DNA of 64,000 nt from Sediminibacillus halophilus (GCF_900103695.1 NZ_FNHF01000010.1:1-64000), one strand, 5' to 3'. Counted from the first letter of the stretch, positions 11,270-19,870 are shown. Notes: generated by a model from the letters alone, not told the origin. Numbers and translations are program-made.

Positions 11270-12223
11270 TTAGATTAACAAAATATGAAAAAAGTAAAAC
11301 AAACCAGCAGCTATTAAAATACCGATACTTTCTAACAGCGAATGATCCCGATTGGTTGTTGCCGCTTTTCTGGCAGCTGTCCTTGTCGGTTTCGAGACAG
11401 TTTGCGGCCGGTACATAAGCAAGGATGCAATCTCTTGTTTCATTTGGCTGCTGGAGGTATAAGAGCCTTTAAGCGCTTTTTTCAGCGGAGTATGAAATTT
11501 TTTCAATTGCCTGGTTGAGCCTAGTTTATTTATTAAAGTTTTTTCGGGATGACTACCTTTGTCAAATCTCCCTGGATGATAAACGTGTAGCATCACCATG
11601 GCTAAAGCAAACAAATCATAAGAGGGTTCTGCCTTTCGGCTGCCCATGTTCCAATAACCCCGATCATAAAACTCGGTATATTCCTTGATCGATCTACCGA
11701 CTTGTGTCGTTCCGCCTACATCGATCCACCTGACTCTCGGTGGAGAAGATGCAACCAGCAGGTTCTCTGTCTTTAAATCGCCGAACACCCACCCAGACCG
11801 GTGCAATTGCTCTAAGTCTCCTAACAGCTGAATCATGAAAGTGCCAAGCCATTCATCTCCATGTGAACGGATGAAGCTGCTTAGCCCCTGACCATTTACA
11901 TATTCCATTACATAAAAAGAGTATCTGGTACCGGAGGGATGGAGCCAATCATCGACATCCAACAAAGAAGGTCCAAGGCTGCCGTTTCCCTGGACCTTTT
12001 TTAAGGTTTTCAACACATTCACTTCGGTTGTAATGGAAGAACCACTGGAACTTATTTTTAATGCAGCCCGATTTCCTTGATGATCGCAAAGGTAAACGGT
12101 GCCTACCGCTCCGTTTCCCAGCTTTTTGACAATTTTATATTGGTTTTTATGCCACTTTCCAGAGATAATCGTTCCTGGAAGGAGATAGTGCTCACGCTTC
12201 TTCGACGTCGGATCGATTTTCAT
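11270..12223 (-). CDS. yabT: YabT-like serine/threonine protein kinase with C-terminal membrane anchor
   Basis: Hanks-type kinase fold of 317 residues. It has the glycine loop LGNGAVGTVYL and the beta-3 lysine in AALKIS. The catalytic loop is GDLKTENLL (not HRDLKPEN) and the magnesium motif is WIDVGGT where DFG is usual. One hydrophobic segment (about 297-315) ends the protein, placing the kinase in the cytoplasm at the membrane. B. subtilis YabT has the same odd motifs and acts at the septum during sporulation on DNA-binding targets. It overlaps yabS by 32 bases and has AGGAG seven bases before the ATG. Confidence 0.88.
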   Translation of the reverse strand: MKIDPTSKKREHYLLPGTIISGKWHKNQYKIVKKLGNGAVGTVYLCDHQGNRAALKISSSGSSITTEVNVLKTLKKVQGNGSLGPSLLDVDDWLHPSGTRYSFYVMEYVNGQGLSSFIRSHGDEWLGTFMIQLLGDLEQLHRSGWVFGDLKTENLLVASSPPRVRWIDVGGTTQVGRSIKEYTEFYDRGYWNMGSRKAEPSYDLFALAMVMLHVYHPGRFDKGSHPEKTLINKLGSTRQLKKFHTPLKKALKGSYTSSSQMKQEIASLLMYRPQTVSKPTRTAARKAATTNRDHSLLESIGILIAAGLFYFFHILLI

Positions 12224-12926
12224 TTCTAAAGCTCCTTAGCAAGCTCTTCTTGCCAAACTGATACATCGCCTCTTTCAAAGCAGGCCCTGTCGGTGTGATT
12301 CCACCACTAGTAAGCTTAGGGAAAACAGAGGAAATAGAATCAAGGCGCGGTGACCAATCCAAAACTTTGTTTATCGCAGCCTTTTTGCCAGGAAAAGCAT
12401 AGATTGAGAATCGATTCCTGCCAATCCTTGCATTCAAGCTGACTGATAAATCGAATAACGCTTCCTGGACCGTCGGAAGCTTGTCGGTCATGCTTGCACT
12501 CGTATCCACCAGGACAAGCACCTCCAGGTCACATGTCTCGCCAAGGTCCTCGACAACCTCCATTACTTCCCCCCTTTGTTCCGGCGGCAAATCTTCCAAA
12601 CTTTGATTGGGGCCAAGTATTTGTTTCAGCTCCTGATTAACTACTCCTTGAAGTGTCTGTGTCATGGCTTGCTTGGTAACGGCCTGTACTGTTTTTGACA
12701 ATACTTGTTGGTAGACGATTTGGCTGACACCTCCACCGGAAAGTGCGATATCCTCCACTTCTTGCAGTCCTCCGTCGTTTTCCGTCTGATTATCTTCCAT
12801 TACGCCGATCACATTCACCGTGATACCTTGTTCATAAGCCAATGCCGCCACTGCCGACGGATTCTCACCTTTGTTAGAACACCCATCAGTGATCAGCAAA
12901 ATTTGCTTTAACGTTCCTTTTTTCAT
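12192..12926 (-). CDS. yabS: VWA-domain protein (YabS-like)
   Basis: The 244-residue protein has a partial VWA-like N-terminus (LLITDGCSNKGEN) and a central stretch rich in E/Q. A C-terminal von Willebrand A fold follows, with the MIDAS start VLVDTSASM. No signal peptide is visible. B. subtilis YabS is sporulation-expressed, function unknown. It follows spoIIE and overlaps yabT, suggesting a sporulation unit. GGAGG is eight bases before the ATG. I found no fully consensus sporulation promoter ahead of it. Confidence 0.82.
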   Translation of the reverse strand: MKKGTLKQILLITDGCSNKGENPSAVAALAYEQGITVNVIGVMEDNQTENDGGLQEVEDIALSGGGVSQIVYQQVLSKTVQAVTKQAMTQTLQGVVNQELKQILGPNQSLEDLPPEQRGEVMEVVEDLGETCDLEVLVLVDTSASMTDKLPTVQEALFDLSVSLNARIGRNRFSIYAFPGKKAAINKVLDWSPRLDSISSVFPKLTSGGITPTGPALKEAMYQFGKKSLLRSFRNENRSDVEEA

Positions 12927-13059
12927 AGACTATTCCTCCTCGAATATCCATCCTACTAGTATATGTTTGGTACTGATGTGGGCCGGGTTCATTGCATTCA
13001 TTATCACCATTTTCGACGTTGCGGAGGAATTTTATACCTGTGAGAAAGAAGTAAACCGC

Positions 13060-15504
13060 TCACGCATGCTGCCGATAAGCAGGAAATGCCGCCCATTTTG
13101 GCTTATTGATATCGACCTTTGTCACTAAAACCGTCATATCATCCTCTATAACACCAGCACGGTTGCGAACTACCTCCTCCAACAACAAATCAGCAATTTC
13201 CTGCGGGTTATCCGTCTCCATTTCTTTAATTTTTCTTTTTAGCCAAACATCCACGTTTTCCACATGCTTTGGCCCTTCAAATATCCCGTCACTCATCATG
13301 ATCAAAACATCACCTGGCTTTAATTGTTCCGTGACTACCTCTACATCAAATTCGCGAATGATGCCTATCGGCAGATTACTCGCTTCGATTTTGTGCATTG
13401 TATGACCTCGTTTTATAAAGCTGGGGGTCGACCCGATTTTTAAAAACCGTACCGCTGCATCATGCAAATCAATGACTGCCAAATCCAATGTGGAGAATAT
13501 TTCTTCGCTCGTCCGAAGTGAAAGAATAGAATTAATGGATTTAATTGCAATTTGTTCTTGTATTCCAGATTGCAGTATCTGTTGAAGCAAGCGCAGTGTT
13601 TCGGTACTTTCTTCATGGGCCCGTTCCCCATTCCCCATACCGTCGCTAATCGCCATCGCATACTTCCCCGCTCCTAGTTCAATTGTGGAGTAACTGTCCC
13701 CTGAGACTAATCCCCCACCTTTGGCAGCATGAGCCACGCCTGTTTCCACTGCATACTTTCTGGCAGATCCGAACGCCAGGAAGCATTCTCCATTAGGAAA
13801 GGGGGAAATGTCTTCTTCCTTGACCACCACAGTCTCCTGTAGGATATCAGACAGCATTGGAGCAATCAGCTTTGGTCCCTCGCCGTGATATTGTGTGAAA
13901 GTAAGATGCATTTCGATATCGATGTTGCCTTTCTCCACGCTGAAAATGTCTAGTTTTTCAATTTCCATACCTATTTGTTTAAGAGATGCGGCTATCTCCA
14001 TTTCCTGCTGTTCATGGTTCTCCCGCTCTTTCATGATTTCCTTGGCAAAGTCGTCCATTACCTCCGATACACCCAACAGTTGATCGGCCACAAACCGTCT
14101 GCTTTCGCTCACTTGTTTTTTTAGTTTTTGGTTTGCCTCATAAAAGGAAAGTTCATGACGCATCGTCTCTATTACTTTTTGCGATTTGACACAGTGATCT
14201 TCCAGGTTTCGTTGCAGTATTTTATTAGGCCCACCACCTGCCTCCATATCATTTTTCACTTCCGTTAGCAGCCCATAAGTTTTATCAAAGTTTGCCGCCC
14301 AGCAGCGATCCTTTTTAAAACAGGATTGGCAGGTCTTTTCCGTAACGTTGCTCAAAAAATAGTCTGTTTCTTTCAAGTACTCTTCTTCTGGAGGCGTCTG
14401 CTGCTGTTGGACAAAACTTCGCGACAGCGCCTGAAAAACATTGGAAAATTGCTCCACTCGATTGGCCGTAACATCACGTACTTTTTGCATATACTGCTCT
14501 TGTTCTTTCGAATGTTCCATTGTTCCGGGTATGTAGCGGGAAAGTCTTTTCACCCAACTTTGCGGCGTACAGATAAACAGAAGCACGGCGATGAACGTCT
14601 CCAACAAGGAAGGAAGCAGCGCCTCGACCCCCTTTCCATAGATGCCGATAAGCAATGTACCGACAATCAATCCAATACTGACGCCTACCTTTTTCCCATC
14701 CTTCAGCAGTCCTCCAAGCAGACCCGAAAAGGCAAGCAAGCTCATCTGGTAAAGACTCGCAACGTTGGCCAGGCTTAAAATCAACCCTGCAACCACCCCC
14801 ACTGTTGAACCGATTGCAGCACCTCCGACAAATGCAAGCAACAGCACCAAGTAACGGGAAGTTATTTGTTCGATGGACGCCCCTTGAATTTCCCAACCGA
14901 TGGTACCGGTCAAAATCGAAGCGAGTAAAATGATCATGCAGACAATTTCTTCATTTTTTAAAGCAGGTTTGTACCTTTTTGGTGATAACAAAGGCACACT
15001 TTGCATAAATATAAGGACAAGGACAGCGGTAAGGATCCCTTCCACCACGGCCAGCATCCATTCATAAGCAGTCAGTTGGTCTAACAAGGAAAAGCTGAAT
15101 ACCCGGGGCATCATACTGGATACAAACACTAGCAGCGGCAGCAGCTTTTGTTGATGCTTGATGTTTTTAAATACTGCTGCGGTGAAAATGAACATTGCCA
15201 TTGCCGTGAGGGTGAATAATCCATGCTGCCATTCTAAACTGAACGCTCCAGCCAGGACTGCCAGCATGACAGGAAAGGACTTGTCCTTTCTGACAAACCA
15301 CACGGAAGCAAGGAAAGAAAGGGCAAAGGGCGACATAGTAGATAACACAATAGCTCGTCCTAGCAAGAAACCGACAAACAAAAGCAGCCATCCTTTTTCC
15401 AATAGCAATAATTTCGTCTTATCTCCCATCTTACGCTTTGCGTTTTCCAAAGCCTTCTTATATGATATTGGCTTCGTTTGCTGTCTTTCAGCCGTCTCCA
15501 TCAT
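13060..15504 (-). CDS. spoIIE: Stage II sporulation protein E (PP2C phosphatase)
   Basis: Dephosphorylates SpoIIAA to activate sigma-F in the forespore and takes part in polar division. The 814-residue protein has about ten N-terminal transmembrane segments (residues 35-320), a central regulatory/oligomerisation region (about 320-590) and a C-terminal PP2C domain with DGMGNGERA and MMSDGIFEGP. Length matches B. subtilis. GGAG is nine bases before the ATG. Its promoter has the unusual 21-nt spacer and Spo0A boxes described separately. Confidence 0.97.
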   Translation of the reverse strand: MMETAERQQTKPISYKKALENAKRKMGDKTKLLLLEKGWLLLFVGFLLGRAIVLSTMSPFALSFLASVWFVRKDKSFPVMLAVLAGAFSLEWQHGLFTLTAMAMFIFTAAVFKNIKHQQKLLPLLVFVSSMMPRVFSFSLLDQLTAYEWMLAVVEGILTAVLVLIFMQSVPLLSPKRYKPALKNEEIVCMIILLASILTGTIGWEIQGASIEQITSRYLVLLLAFVGGAAIGSTVGVVAGLILSLANVASLYQMSLLAFSGLLGGLLKDGKKVGVSIGLIVGTLLIGIYGKGVEALLPSLLETFIAVLLFICTPQSWVKRLSRYIPGTMEHSKEQEQYMQKVRDVTANRVEQFSNVFQALSRSFVQQQQTPPEEEYLKETDYFLSNVTEKTCQSCFKKDRCWAANFDKTYGLLTEVKNDMEAGGGPNKILQRNLEDHCVKSQKVIETMRHELSFYEANQKLKKQVSESRRFVADQLLGVSEVMDDFAKEIMKERENHEQQEMEIAASLKQIGMEIEKLDIFSVEKGNIDIEMHLTFTQYHGEGPKLIAPMLSDILQETVVVKEEDISPFPNGECFLAFGSARKYAVETGVAHAAKGGGLVSGDSYSTIELGAGKYAMAISDGMGNGERAHEESTETLRLLQQILQSGIQEQIAIKSINSILSLRTSEEIFSTLDLAVIDLHDAAVRFLKIGSTPSFIKRGHTMHKIEASNLPIGIIREFDVEVVTEQLKPGDVLIMMSDGIFEGPKHVENVDVWLKRKIKEMETDNPQEIADLLLEEVVRNRAGVIEDDMTVLVTKVDINKPKWAAFPAYRQHA

Positions 15505-15529
15505 TAAACACCACTCCTTCGTGTTGTTT

Positions 15530-15562
15530 ATTTAAACACATCTCGTTTCTTTTTTTTGTCAA
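15530..15562 (-). promoter_or_regulatory. spoIIE promoter with 21-nt spacer
   Basis: -35 TTGACA (15557-15562) and -10 TTAAAT (15530-15535) are separated by 21 nt on the minus strand. Spo0A-activated sigma-A promoters of spoIIE and spoIIG in B. subtilis are known for such long spacers. The leader is about 20 nt. Confidence 0.7.
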
Positions 15563-15659
15563 AACAACGGGTCAAATACAAAAAAGTCTTCGACGCTATT
15601 CAAGTGATGGGAGCGATTTTCAACATAAAACCAAAACAAGCTCTCACCGTGCTGTCGAT
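15556..15659. promoter_or_regulatory. Candidate Spo0A boxes upstream of spoIIE
   Basis: Three near-matches to TTGTCGAA: TTGTCAAA on the plus strand (15556-15563) overlapping the -35, GCGTCGAA on the minus strand around 15588-15596, and TGTCGAT on the plus strand (15653-15659). Each differs from consensus by one or two bases. The rest of the 414-base gap has no gene. Confidence 0.5.
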
Positions 15660-15803
15660 TTATCCGTCTGGTAGTTGACGAGATGGAAACTGATTTTCCT
15701 GCACGGCAGGGATGGACAAGCACATACACAAGGGAAAAACATTTTTCACCACTTTGTAAACGCCGTCGGGTAGGCGTTTACTTTTGTTTTTGCTATTTTT
15801 CTC

Positions 15804-15831
15804 TTGCTTTTTTCTTCAAAAGGACTATAAT
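15804..15831 (+). promoter_or_regulatory. Promoter of the marR-MFS operon
   Basis: -35 TTGCTT (15804-15809), 16-nt spacer, -10 TATAAT (15826-15831). The transcript would start near 15838, just ahead of a palindromic operator. Confidence 0.7.
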
Positions 15832-15842
15832 AGTTCTCGTGC

Positions 15843-15867
15843 TAATTGTTCGTATGTGAACTAATTA
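15843..15867. promoter_or_regulatory. Candidate MarR operator
   Basis: Imperfect palindrome TAATTGTTC - 6 nt - GAACTAATTA at the predicted transcript start. The position suits autorepression by the MarR protein encoded 50 bases downstream. Confidence 0.55.
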
Positions 15868-15918
15868 TATGGATAGCCATGCACCCTAACCAAGGAACAG
15901 CGTAAAGGAGAGGTTGTT

Positions 15919-16359
15919 TTGCAAGATAATAAAAAAATAGAAAGCATCATTACTTCTTTCCGGGAAGTCAGTAAAGCTTTCTATAAACAAATGTGGCACA
16001 ATGCCAATGATTTAGGGGTTACCACTCTCCAGCTGCAGATTTTGAAGCTGTTAGAGAAACAGCCTGAACTAGGTCTTGTCGAAATAGCAAATAAATTGAA
16101 CAACAGCAAAAGCACGATCAGCGGCACTGTCGAACGATTGGTGAAAGCTGGTTACGTGGAACGGACCCGATCAGAAGAAGATCGCCGCGCCATTGTTTTG
16201 ACGCTTACCGATGCAGGTGCAAAAAAGAAAAAGGAAGCTTACAAGAGCTATCTTGAAAGGATGCAAGGTCTAAAAGAAATAAACGACCAGGACGTCCAAA
16301 AACTCGTCGAGCTGCACAGCCTTATTTTAAATAATATTTCAGATAACGGAGATGAATGA
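15919..16359 (+). CDS. MarR-family transcriptional regulator
   Basis: Winged-helix regulator of 146 residues: dimerisation helices at both ends, helix-turn-helix GLVEIANKLNNSKSTISGTVERLV (about 52-75) and wing with the family-typical SEEDRRAIVLTLT. The start is a TTG at 15919, six bases after AAGGAGAGG; no ATG is available in frame at this site. It overlaps the exporter gene by four bases, so it very likely controls that exporter and itself. The inducer is unknown. This pair is not part of the B. subtilis order at this place. Confidence 0.9.
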   Translation: MQDNKKIESIITSFREVSKAFYKQMWHNANDLGVTTLQLQILKLLEKQPELGLVEIANKLNNSKSTISGTVERLVKAGYVERTRSEEDRRAIVLTLTDAGAKKKKEAYKSYLERMQGLKEINDQDVQKLVELHSLILNNISDNGDE

Positions 16360-17882
16360 AAGTGAAAGATAGAACAGCTTTTATTGAAGCATCACAGGTT
16401 GCGAAAGGTCCAATTATCTTTATTATGGTGCTTGGAGCATTCGTGGCTATTCTTAACCAGACATTAATGAACATTGCCCTGCCTGTCATGATGGTAGACT
16501 TGGATATTACGGAGAATACAGCCCAATGGTTAACTACTGTGTTCATGCTGGTCAATGGTATTCTTATTCCAATTACGGCTTTTTTAATGGAGAAATTCAG
16601 TACCCGTAAATTATTCCTGACAGCAATGAGTTTGTTTGCGCTGGGTACCTTGATTTGTGGTATATCACCTAGTTTCTTTTTAATTTTGATTGGACGTGTC
16701 GTCCAGGCGGCAGGCGCCGGTATTATGATGCCGCTTCTGACAAATGTCATTCTGAGCCTGTTCCCGTTAGAAAAACGTGGAAGTGCCATGGGTCTTATCG
16801 GTCTGGCGATGATGTTTGCGCCGGCGATTGGTCCAACGCTATCAGGCTGGATTGTGCAAAACTATTCTTGGCGGGTACTATTTTTTATCGTATTACCAAT
16901 CGCAGTGATTGATGTAATTTTGGCTTTCTTCTTGTTACGTAATGTTACGAAGCTGAGCAATCCCAAAGTGGATATTTCCTCGATCATCCTGTCCACTTTC
17001 GCCTTTGGCGGTTTGTTATATGGCTTTAGTACAGCTGGAAATAACGGCTGGGGAGAAACAGAAGTGATTGCTTCCCTTGCAGTAGGCGGTGTGGCGATGA
17101 TAATTTTCGTGGTCCGTCAGCTTCGGTTGTCGAATCCGATGCTTGAATTCCGGGTGTTTAAATATAACATGTTCACACTCACCACGATTATCAATGTGGT
17201 GGTGACCATGGCAATGTTCGCTTCCATGATTCTTGTTCCTTTATATTTACAAATTGTCCGCGGCTTTACACCGCTGGAATCGGGGCTTCTTTTGCTTCCG
17301 GGGGCGATTATCTCAGGGATTATGTCACCGATCACCGGGAAACTTTTTGATAAAATCGGAGCGCGCCCGCTAGCATTGGTCGGCTTGTCTATCACGGCAG
17401 TCATGACATTCTTTTTCACCGATTTGACTGATTCTACATCCTATATGCACATGATGATTATTTACAGTGCGCGGATGATTGGGATTTCCATGATCATGAT
17501 GCCGATCATGACGGCAGGACTGAACCAGTTGCCAAGACGTTTTTACTCCCACGGAACGGCTATGGCGAACACGTTGCGGCAAGTCTCCGGAGCAATCGGT
17601 ACAGCATTTCTTGTAACGGTTATGAGTAATCAGCGTACAGCCCACATGGGAGATTTCTTGCCAAACGATGCGGCGAACCAGCAAATGTACGCATTCCAAC
17701 ACGCTACAATCGAAGGGATTAATGATTCTTTCATGGTTGCAACAGTATTTGCTGTAGTCGGCTTCGCTTTGTCCTTTTTCTTAAAGCAAGTACGTCCGGC
17801 AGACGAAATGGAAGCAGAACAAAATAAGGAGTCAATCCAATCGGCCATCGCGGCTGATCAAGCTCCGGCTCCGCAAAAGTAA
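16356..17882 (+). CDS. Multidrug efflux MFS transporter, DHA2 (EmrB/QacA) family, 14 helices
   Basis: Proton-coupled drug exporter of 508 residues in the cytoplasmic membrane. Hydrophobicity suggests 14 transmembrane segments. Family signs are the motif-C-like GLAMMFAPAIGPTLSGWI in helix 5 and NQTLMNIALPVMM in helix 1. The C-terminal tail is hydrophilic. The ATG overlaps the marR stop (ATGA), giving translational coupling. The substrate cannot be told from sequence. The operon ends in a strong terminator. Confidence 0.92.
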   Translation: MKVKDRTAFIEASQVAKGPIIFIMVLGAFVAILNQTLMNIALPVMMVDLDITENTAQWLTTVFMLVNGILIPITAFLMEKFSTRKLFLTAMSLFALGTLICGISPSFFLILIGRVVQAAGAGIMMPLLTNVILSLFPLEKRGSAMGLIGLAMMFAPAIGPTLSGWIVQNYSWRVLFFIVLPIAVIDVILAFFLLRNVTKLSNPKVDISSIILSTFAFGGLLYGFSTAGNNGWGETEVIASLAVGGVAMIIFVVRQLRLSNPMLEFRVFKYNMFTLTTIINVVVTMAMFASMILVPLYLQIVRGFTPLESGLLLLPGAIISGIMSPITGKLFDKIGARPLALVGLSITAVMTFFFTDLTDSTSYMHMMIIYSARMIGISMIMMPIMTAGLNQLPRRFYSHGTAMANTLRQVSGAIGTAFLVTVMSNQRTAHMGDFLPNDAANQQMYAFQHATIEGINDSFMVATVFAVVGFALSFFLKQVRPADEMEAEQNKESIQSAIAADQAPAPQK

Positions 17883-17912
17883 GAATCGGGCTCTCACAAA
17901 AGCATAATGACC

Positions 17913-17946
17913 AAAAAAAAACCGAACCAATCGTTCGGTTTTTTTT
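17913..17946 (+). terminator. Terminator of the marR-MFS operon (bidirectional)
   Basis: AACCGAAC / GTTCGGTT with a 5-nt loop, T-run on the right and A-run on the left, 30 bases after the transporter stop. Confidence 0.85.
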
Positions 17947-18069
17947 GATTAAGCAAATTCGTCAAAATGAGGCTGCCACTGTATTTTGGAAGTATTTTTA
18001 GCGCCTTTCAGCCAATAAAAGTAAATGGTTATAGTCATCCTGGCGTTGTAATCAGAACACAAAAACATA

Positions 18070-18180
18070 GCGAAGGCAAGATACAGAGACTCCAACGGGA
18101 ACAGGACAAACTGAAAATCCCGCAAGAAAGCGGTTGGTGCTTTTTGAGGAAGTTGAAGCCGTGCCAGTGGAACGTGTATT
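18070..18180. repeat. Decayed copy of a dispersed intergenic repeat (longest copy)
   Basis: Non-coding. It contains the blocks GACTCCAACGGGAACAGGAC, AAAATCCCGCAAGAAAGCGG and GAGGAAGTTGAAGCCGTGCC. I recognise these as variants of an intergenic repeat common in Bacillaceae genomes. Related cores occur at 19167, 40482 and 48640. The rest of 17947-18302 shows no gene or clear signal. Confidence 0.5.
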
Positions 18181-18302
18181 ATGTCCTCGCGATACAATCC
18201 AATCATCAAAACAATAGGATAACAGGGAGACAAAGCAAAAAACGAACGAGCTCGTATAGCATTTAGTGTCCCTGCTTCTTATTAGAAAGGAAAAGGAAGC
18301 CG

Positions 18303-18881
18303 TTATTTACGTGTGTACTTGGAGAGATGGTCTATTTGATTATAATTGTGTACCTTCCACCCTTCTTTCAATAACTCAATATTACTAATGCACGCATTGA
18401 TCAATTTGGTTTTCCCAGTACCGATTTCTCCATTCGAGATCGTGGATAAAATTACATTGATCACTCCACCGTGTGCTACCAGCAATAATTCTTCTTCGAA
18501 ATACTTTTTAGAGACTTCTTCGACTCCCTGCATGACCCGTTCCCGAAATGCATCAAAAGGCTCTTGCCCAGGATAGTTGCGGTGAGGATATCGCTTGTTC
18601 CGTTCTTCCATAGGCATTCCCTCTGCTTCTCCAAACGACCTTTCTTTGAAAGCATCCATGATTTCTATCGGTTTCTGCCAGTTTTCATTGATGATTTCTG
18701 CGGTCTTCTGCGCCCTGACCAAAGGGGTGGTTATAATCCTGTCCATGTGCATGTCCTTAAAATAATCTCTGCATTCCTTTGCCTGCTGGATCCCTGTTTC
18801 ATTTAACGGGATATTTGTTTCTCCTTGTAGCCGCCCTTGTAAGTTCCAATCTGTCTCCCCGTGTCTTACTAAGCAAATCAT
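18303..18881 (-). CDS. Histidine phosphatase family protein (PhoE/YhfR-like)
   Basis: Phosphoglycerate-mutase-fold phosphatase of 192 residues. The phosphohistidine motif LVRHGETDWN is at the start, with Arg in TTPLVRAQKTAEII, a catalytic Glu in FKERSFGEAEGM and the second His in LLLVAHGGV. It resembles B. subtilis PhoE (YhfR), a broad-specificity phosphatase, more than a true glycolytic mutase. GGGGGA lies ten bases before the ATG. It stands alone between the exporter terminator and tRNA-Met, outside the usual gene order. Confidence 0.88.
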   Translation of the reverse strand: MICLVRHGETDWNLQGRLQGETNIPLNETGIQQAKECRDYFKDMHMDRIITTPLVRAQKTAEIINENWQKPIEIMDAFKERSFGEAEGMPMEERNKRYPHRNYPGQEPFDAFRERVMQGVEEVSKKYFEEELLLVAHGGVINVILSTISNGEIGTGKTKLINACISNIELLKEGWKVHNYNQIDHLSKYTRK

Positions 18882-18961
18882 CCATCGGTTCCCCCGTTCC
18901 CTTTATGTGCAACCCTTTTTTGTTCAATCATTCTTTTAATAACACATTTATCATTTTTTTA

Positions 18962-18990
18962 TTGACAGTCTCGTAATGCTATTGTATTAT
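18962..18990 (+). promoter_or_regulatory. tRNA-Met promoter
   Basis: TTGACA (18962-18967), 17-nt spacer, TATTAT (18985-18990), about 50 bases ahead of the tRNA. Confidence 0.8.
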
Positions 18991-19039
18991 ATCACTTGTG
19001 CCTCAACAACAGAGGACAAATTGTTTTTTCTACTTTCAT

Positions 19040-19113
19040 GGCGGTGTAGCTCAGCTGGCTAGAGCGTACGGTTCATACCCGTGAGGTCGGGGGTTCGATC
19101 CCCTCCGCCGCTA
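19040..19113 (+). tRNA. tRNA-Met (CAT), elongator
   Basis: A 74-nt cloverleaf, without the 3' CCA encoded (TCA follows the discriminator A). The anticodon CAT is at 19074-19076. The sequence agrees with my memory of the B. subtilis elongator tRNA-Met of the trnSL cluster. It lacks the three G-C pairs in the anticodon stem expected of an initiator. The tRNA-Glu that accompanies it in B. subtilis is absent. Confidence 0.95.
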
Positions 19114-19121
19114 TCAAGCAG

Positions 19122-19150
19122 AAAAGGTGGCCCTTGGGTCGCCTTTTTTT
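19122..19150 (+). terminator. tRNA-Met terminator
   Basis: AAAGGTGGCCC, short loop, GGGTCGCCTTT pairing with wobble, followed by seven T, about 10 bases after the tRNA. Confidence 0.75.
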
Positions 19151-19166
19151 ATGTATAATAAGGCAG

Positions 19167-19207
19167 CCGCCCGCGAAAAGCGAAGGGCATTTCCGCAGCG
19201 CCGTAGT
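19167..19207. repeat. Decayed dispersed intergenic repeat, core copy
   Basis: CCGCCCGCGAAAAGCGAAGG followed by ATTTCCGCAGCGCCGTAG. It is nearly the same as the core at 40482-40524. No gene lies in 19151-19305. Confidence 0.5.
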
Positions 19208-19305
19208 CCTCCTTAATCTGTTTAAGGTGTTAAGAATCACACTCCGGTTTTGTCGCGACGACTAACAAGCAACAAGATATTAGACAAGAAACCTAATCAT
19301 AATAA

Positions 19306-19341
19306 AAACGGATGCCATGCATATATGCATGGCATCCGTTT
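19306..19341. terminator. yabR terminator: perfect palindrome
   Basis: A perfect inverted repeat of 16-18 bp per arm (ACGGATGCCATGCAT / ATGCATGGCATCCGT), flanked by T-runs on both strands, 50 bases beyond the yabR stop. It can terminate transcription from either side. Confidence 0.8.
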
Positions 19342-19393
19342 TTTATATTAGTAACAGAGTTCATTTAACAGCTCTCTCGATAGACAGCAAGTT

Positions 19394-19798
19394 TTATCTT
19401 TTTGCACCTCGACCTCCGCGTTTAGACTCGGTATTCTTTCTGATAGAAGCCAACCGGTCTTCTGAATCTTTCAAGAAACGGTTCATTTTGGATTCAAAAT
19501 TTTCCGTGCGGTCGCGGTTATTATTACTTTTTTGATTATTTCTGCGGCGCCCGGCATTCGGATTATCTTTTGCTTTCTTGATCGACAATCCAATTTTGCC
19601 ATCCTTCTCGACATTAATGACTTTAACCGTTACTTCATCTCCAACCGTCAAATGTTCATTAATATCTTTAACATAGTTATCGGCAACCTCACTAATATGA
19701 ACCAAGCCGGTTGAACCACCAGGCAGTTCAACGAAAGCCCCAAAATTAGTGATCCCTGTTACCTTACCCTGCAACTTGCTGCCTACTTCGATTGACAT
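19394..19798 (-). CDS. yabR: S1-domain RNA-binding protein (YabR-like general stress protein 13 family)
   Basis: One S1 RNA-binding domain fills residues 1-75 (GKVTGITNFGAFVELPGG, GLVHISEVA, KVINVEKDGKIGLSIKK). A basic, low-complexity tail rich in Arg and Asn ends in RGGRGAKR. B. subtilis YabR has this layout; its role is unsettled, with ribosome association proposed. AGGAGGAG is about nine bases before the ATG. It follows divIC. Confidence 0.92.
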   Translation of the reverse strand: MSIEVGSKLQGKVTGITNFGAFVELPGGSTGLVHISEVADNYVKDINEHLTVGDEVTVKVINVEKDGKIGLSIKKAKDNPNAGRRRNNQKSNNNRDRTENFESKMNRFLKDSEDRLASIRKNTESKRGGRGAKR

Positions 19799-19870
19799 AA
19801 AAAAAATGCTCCTCCTTAGAATTTTAAAAGTATCCTACTTATATATTATATATAAGCTGTAAAATGCGTG

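Noticed and set aside
12927-13059. sigma-F promoter before yabS
   Set aside because: GGTGATAATG fits the -10, but the nearest GTATA is 24 bases away where 14-16 are needed; no sigma-E match was convincing either.
17949-18233. Protein-coding gene in the gap between the exporter and the phosphatase
   Set aside because: Open frames exist on both strands, but none has a Shine-Dalgarno or recognisable residues, and the stretch matches an intergenic repeat.
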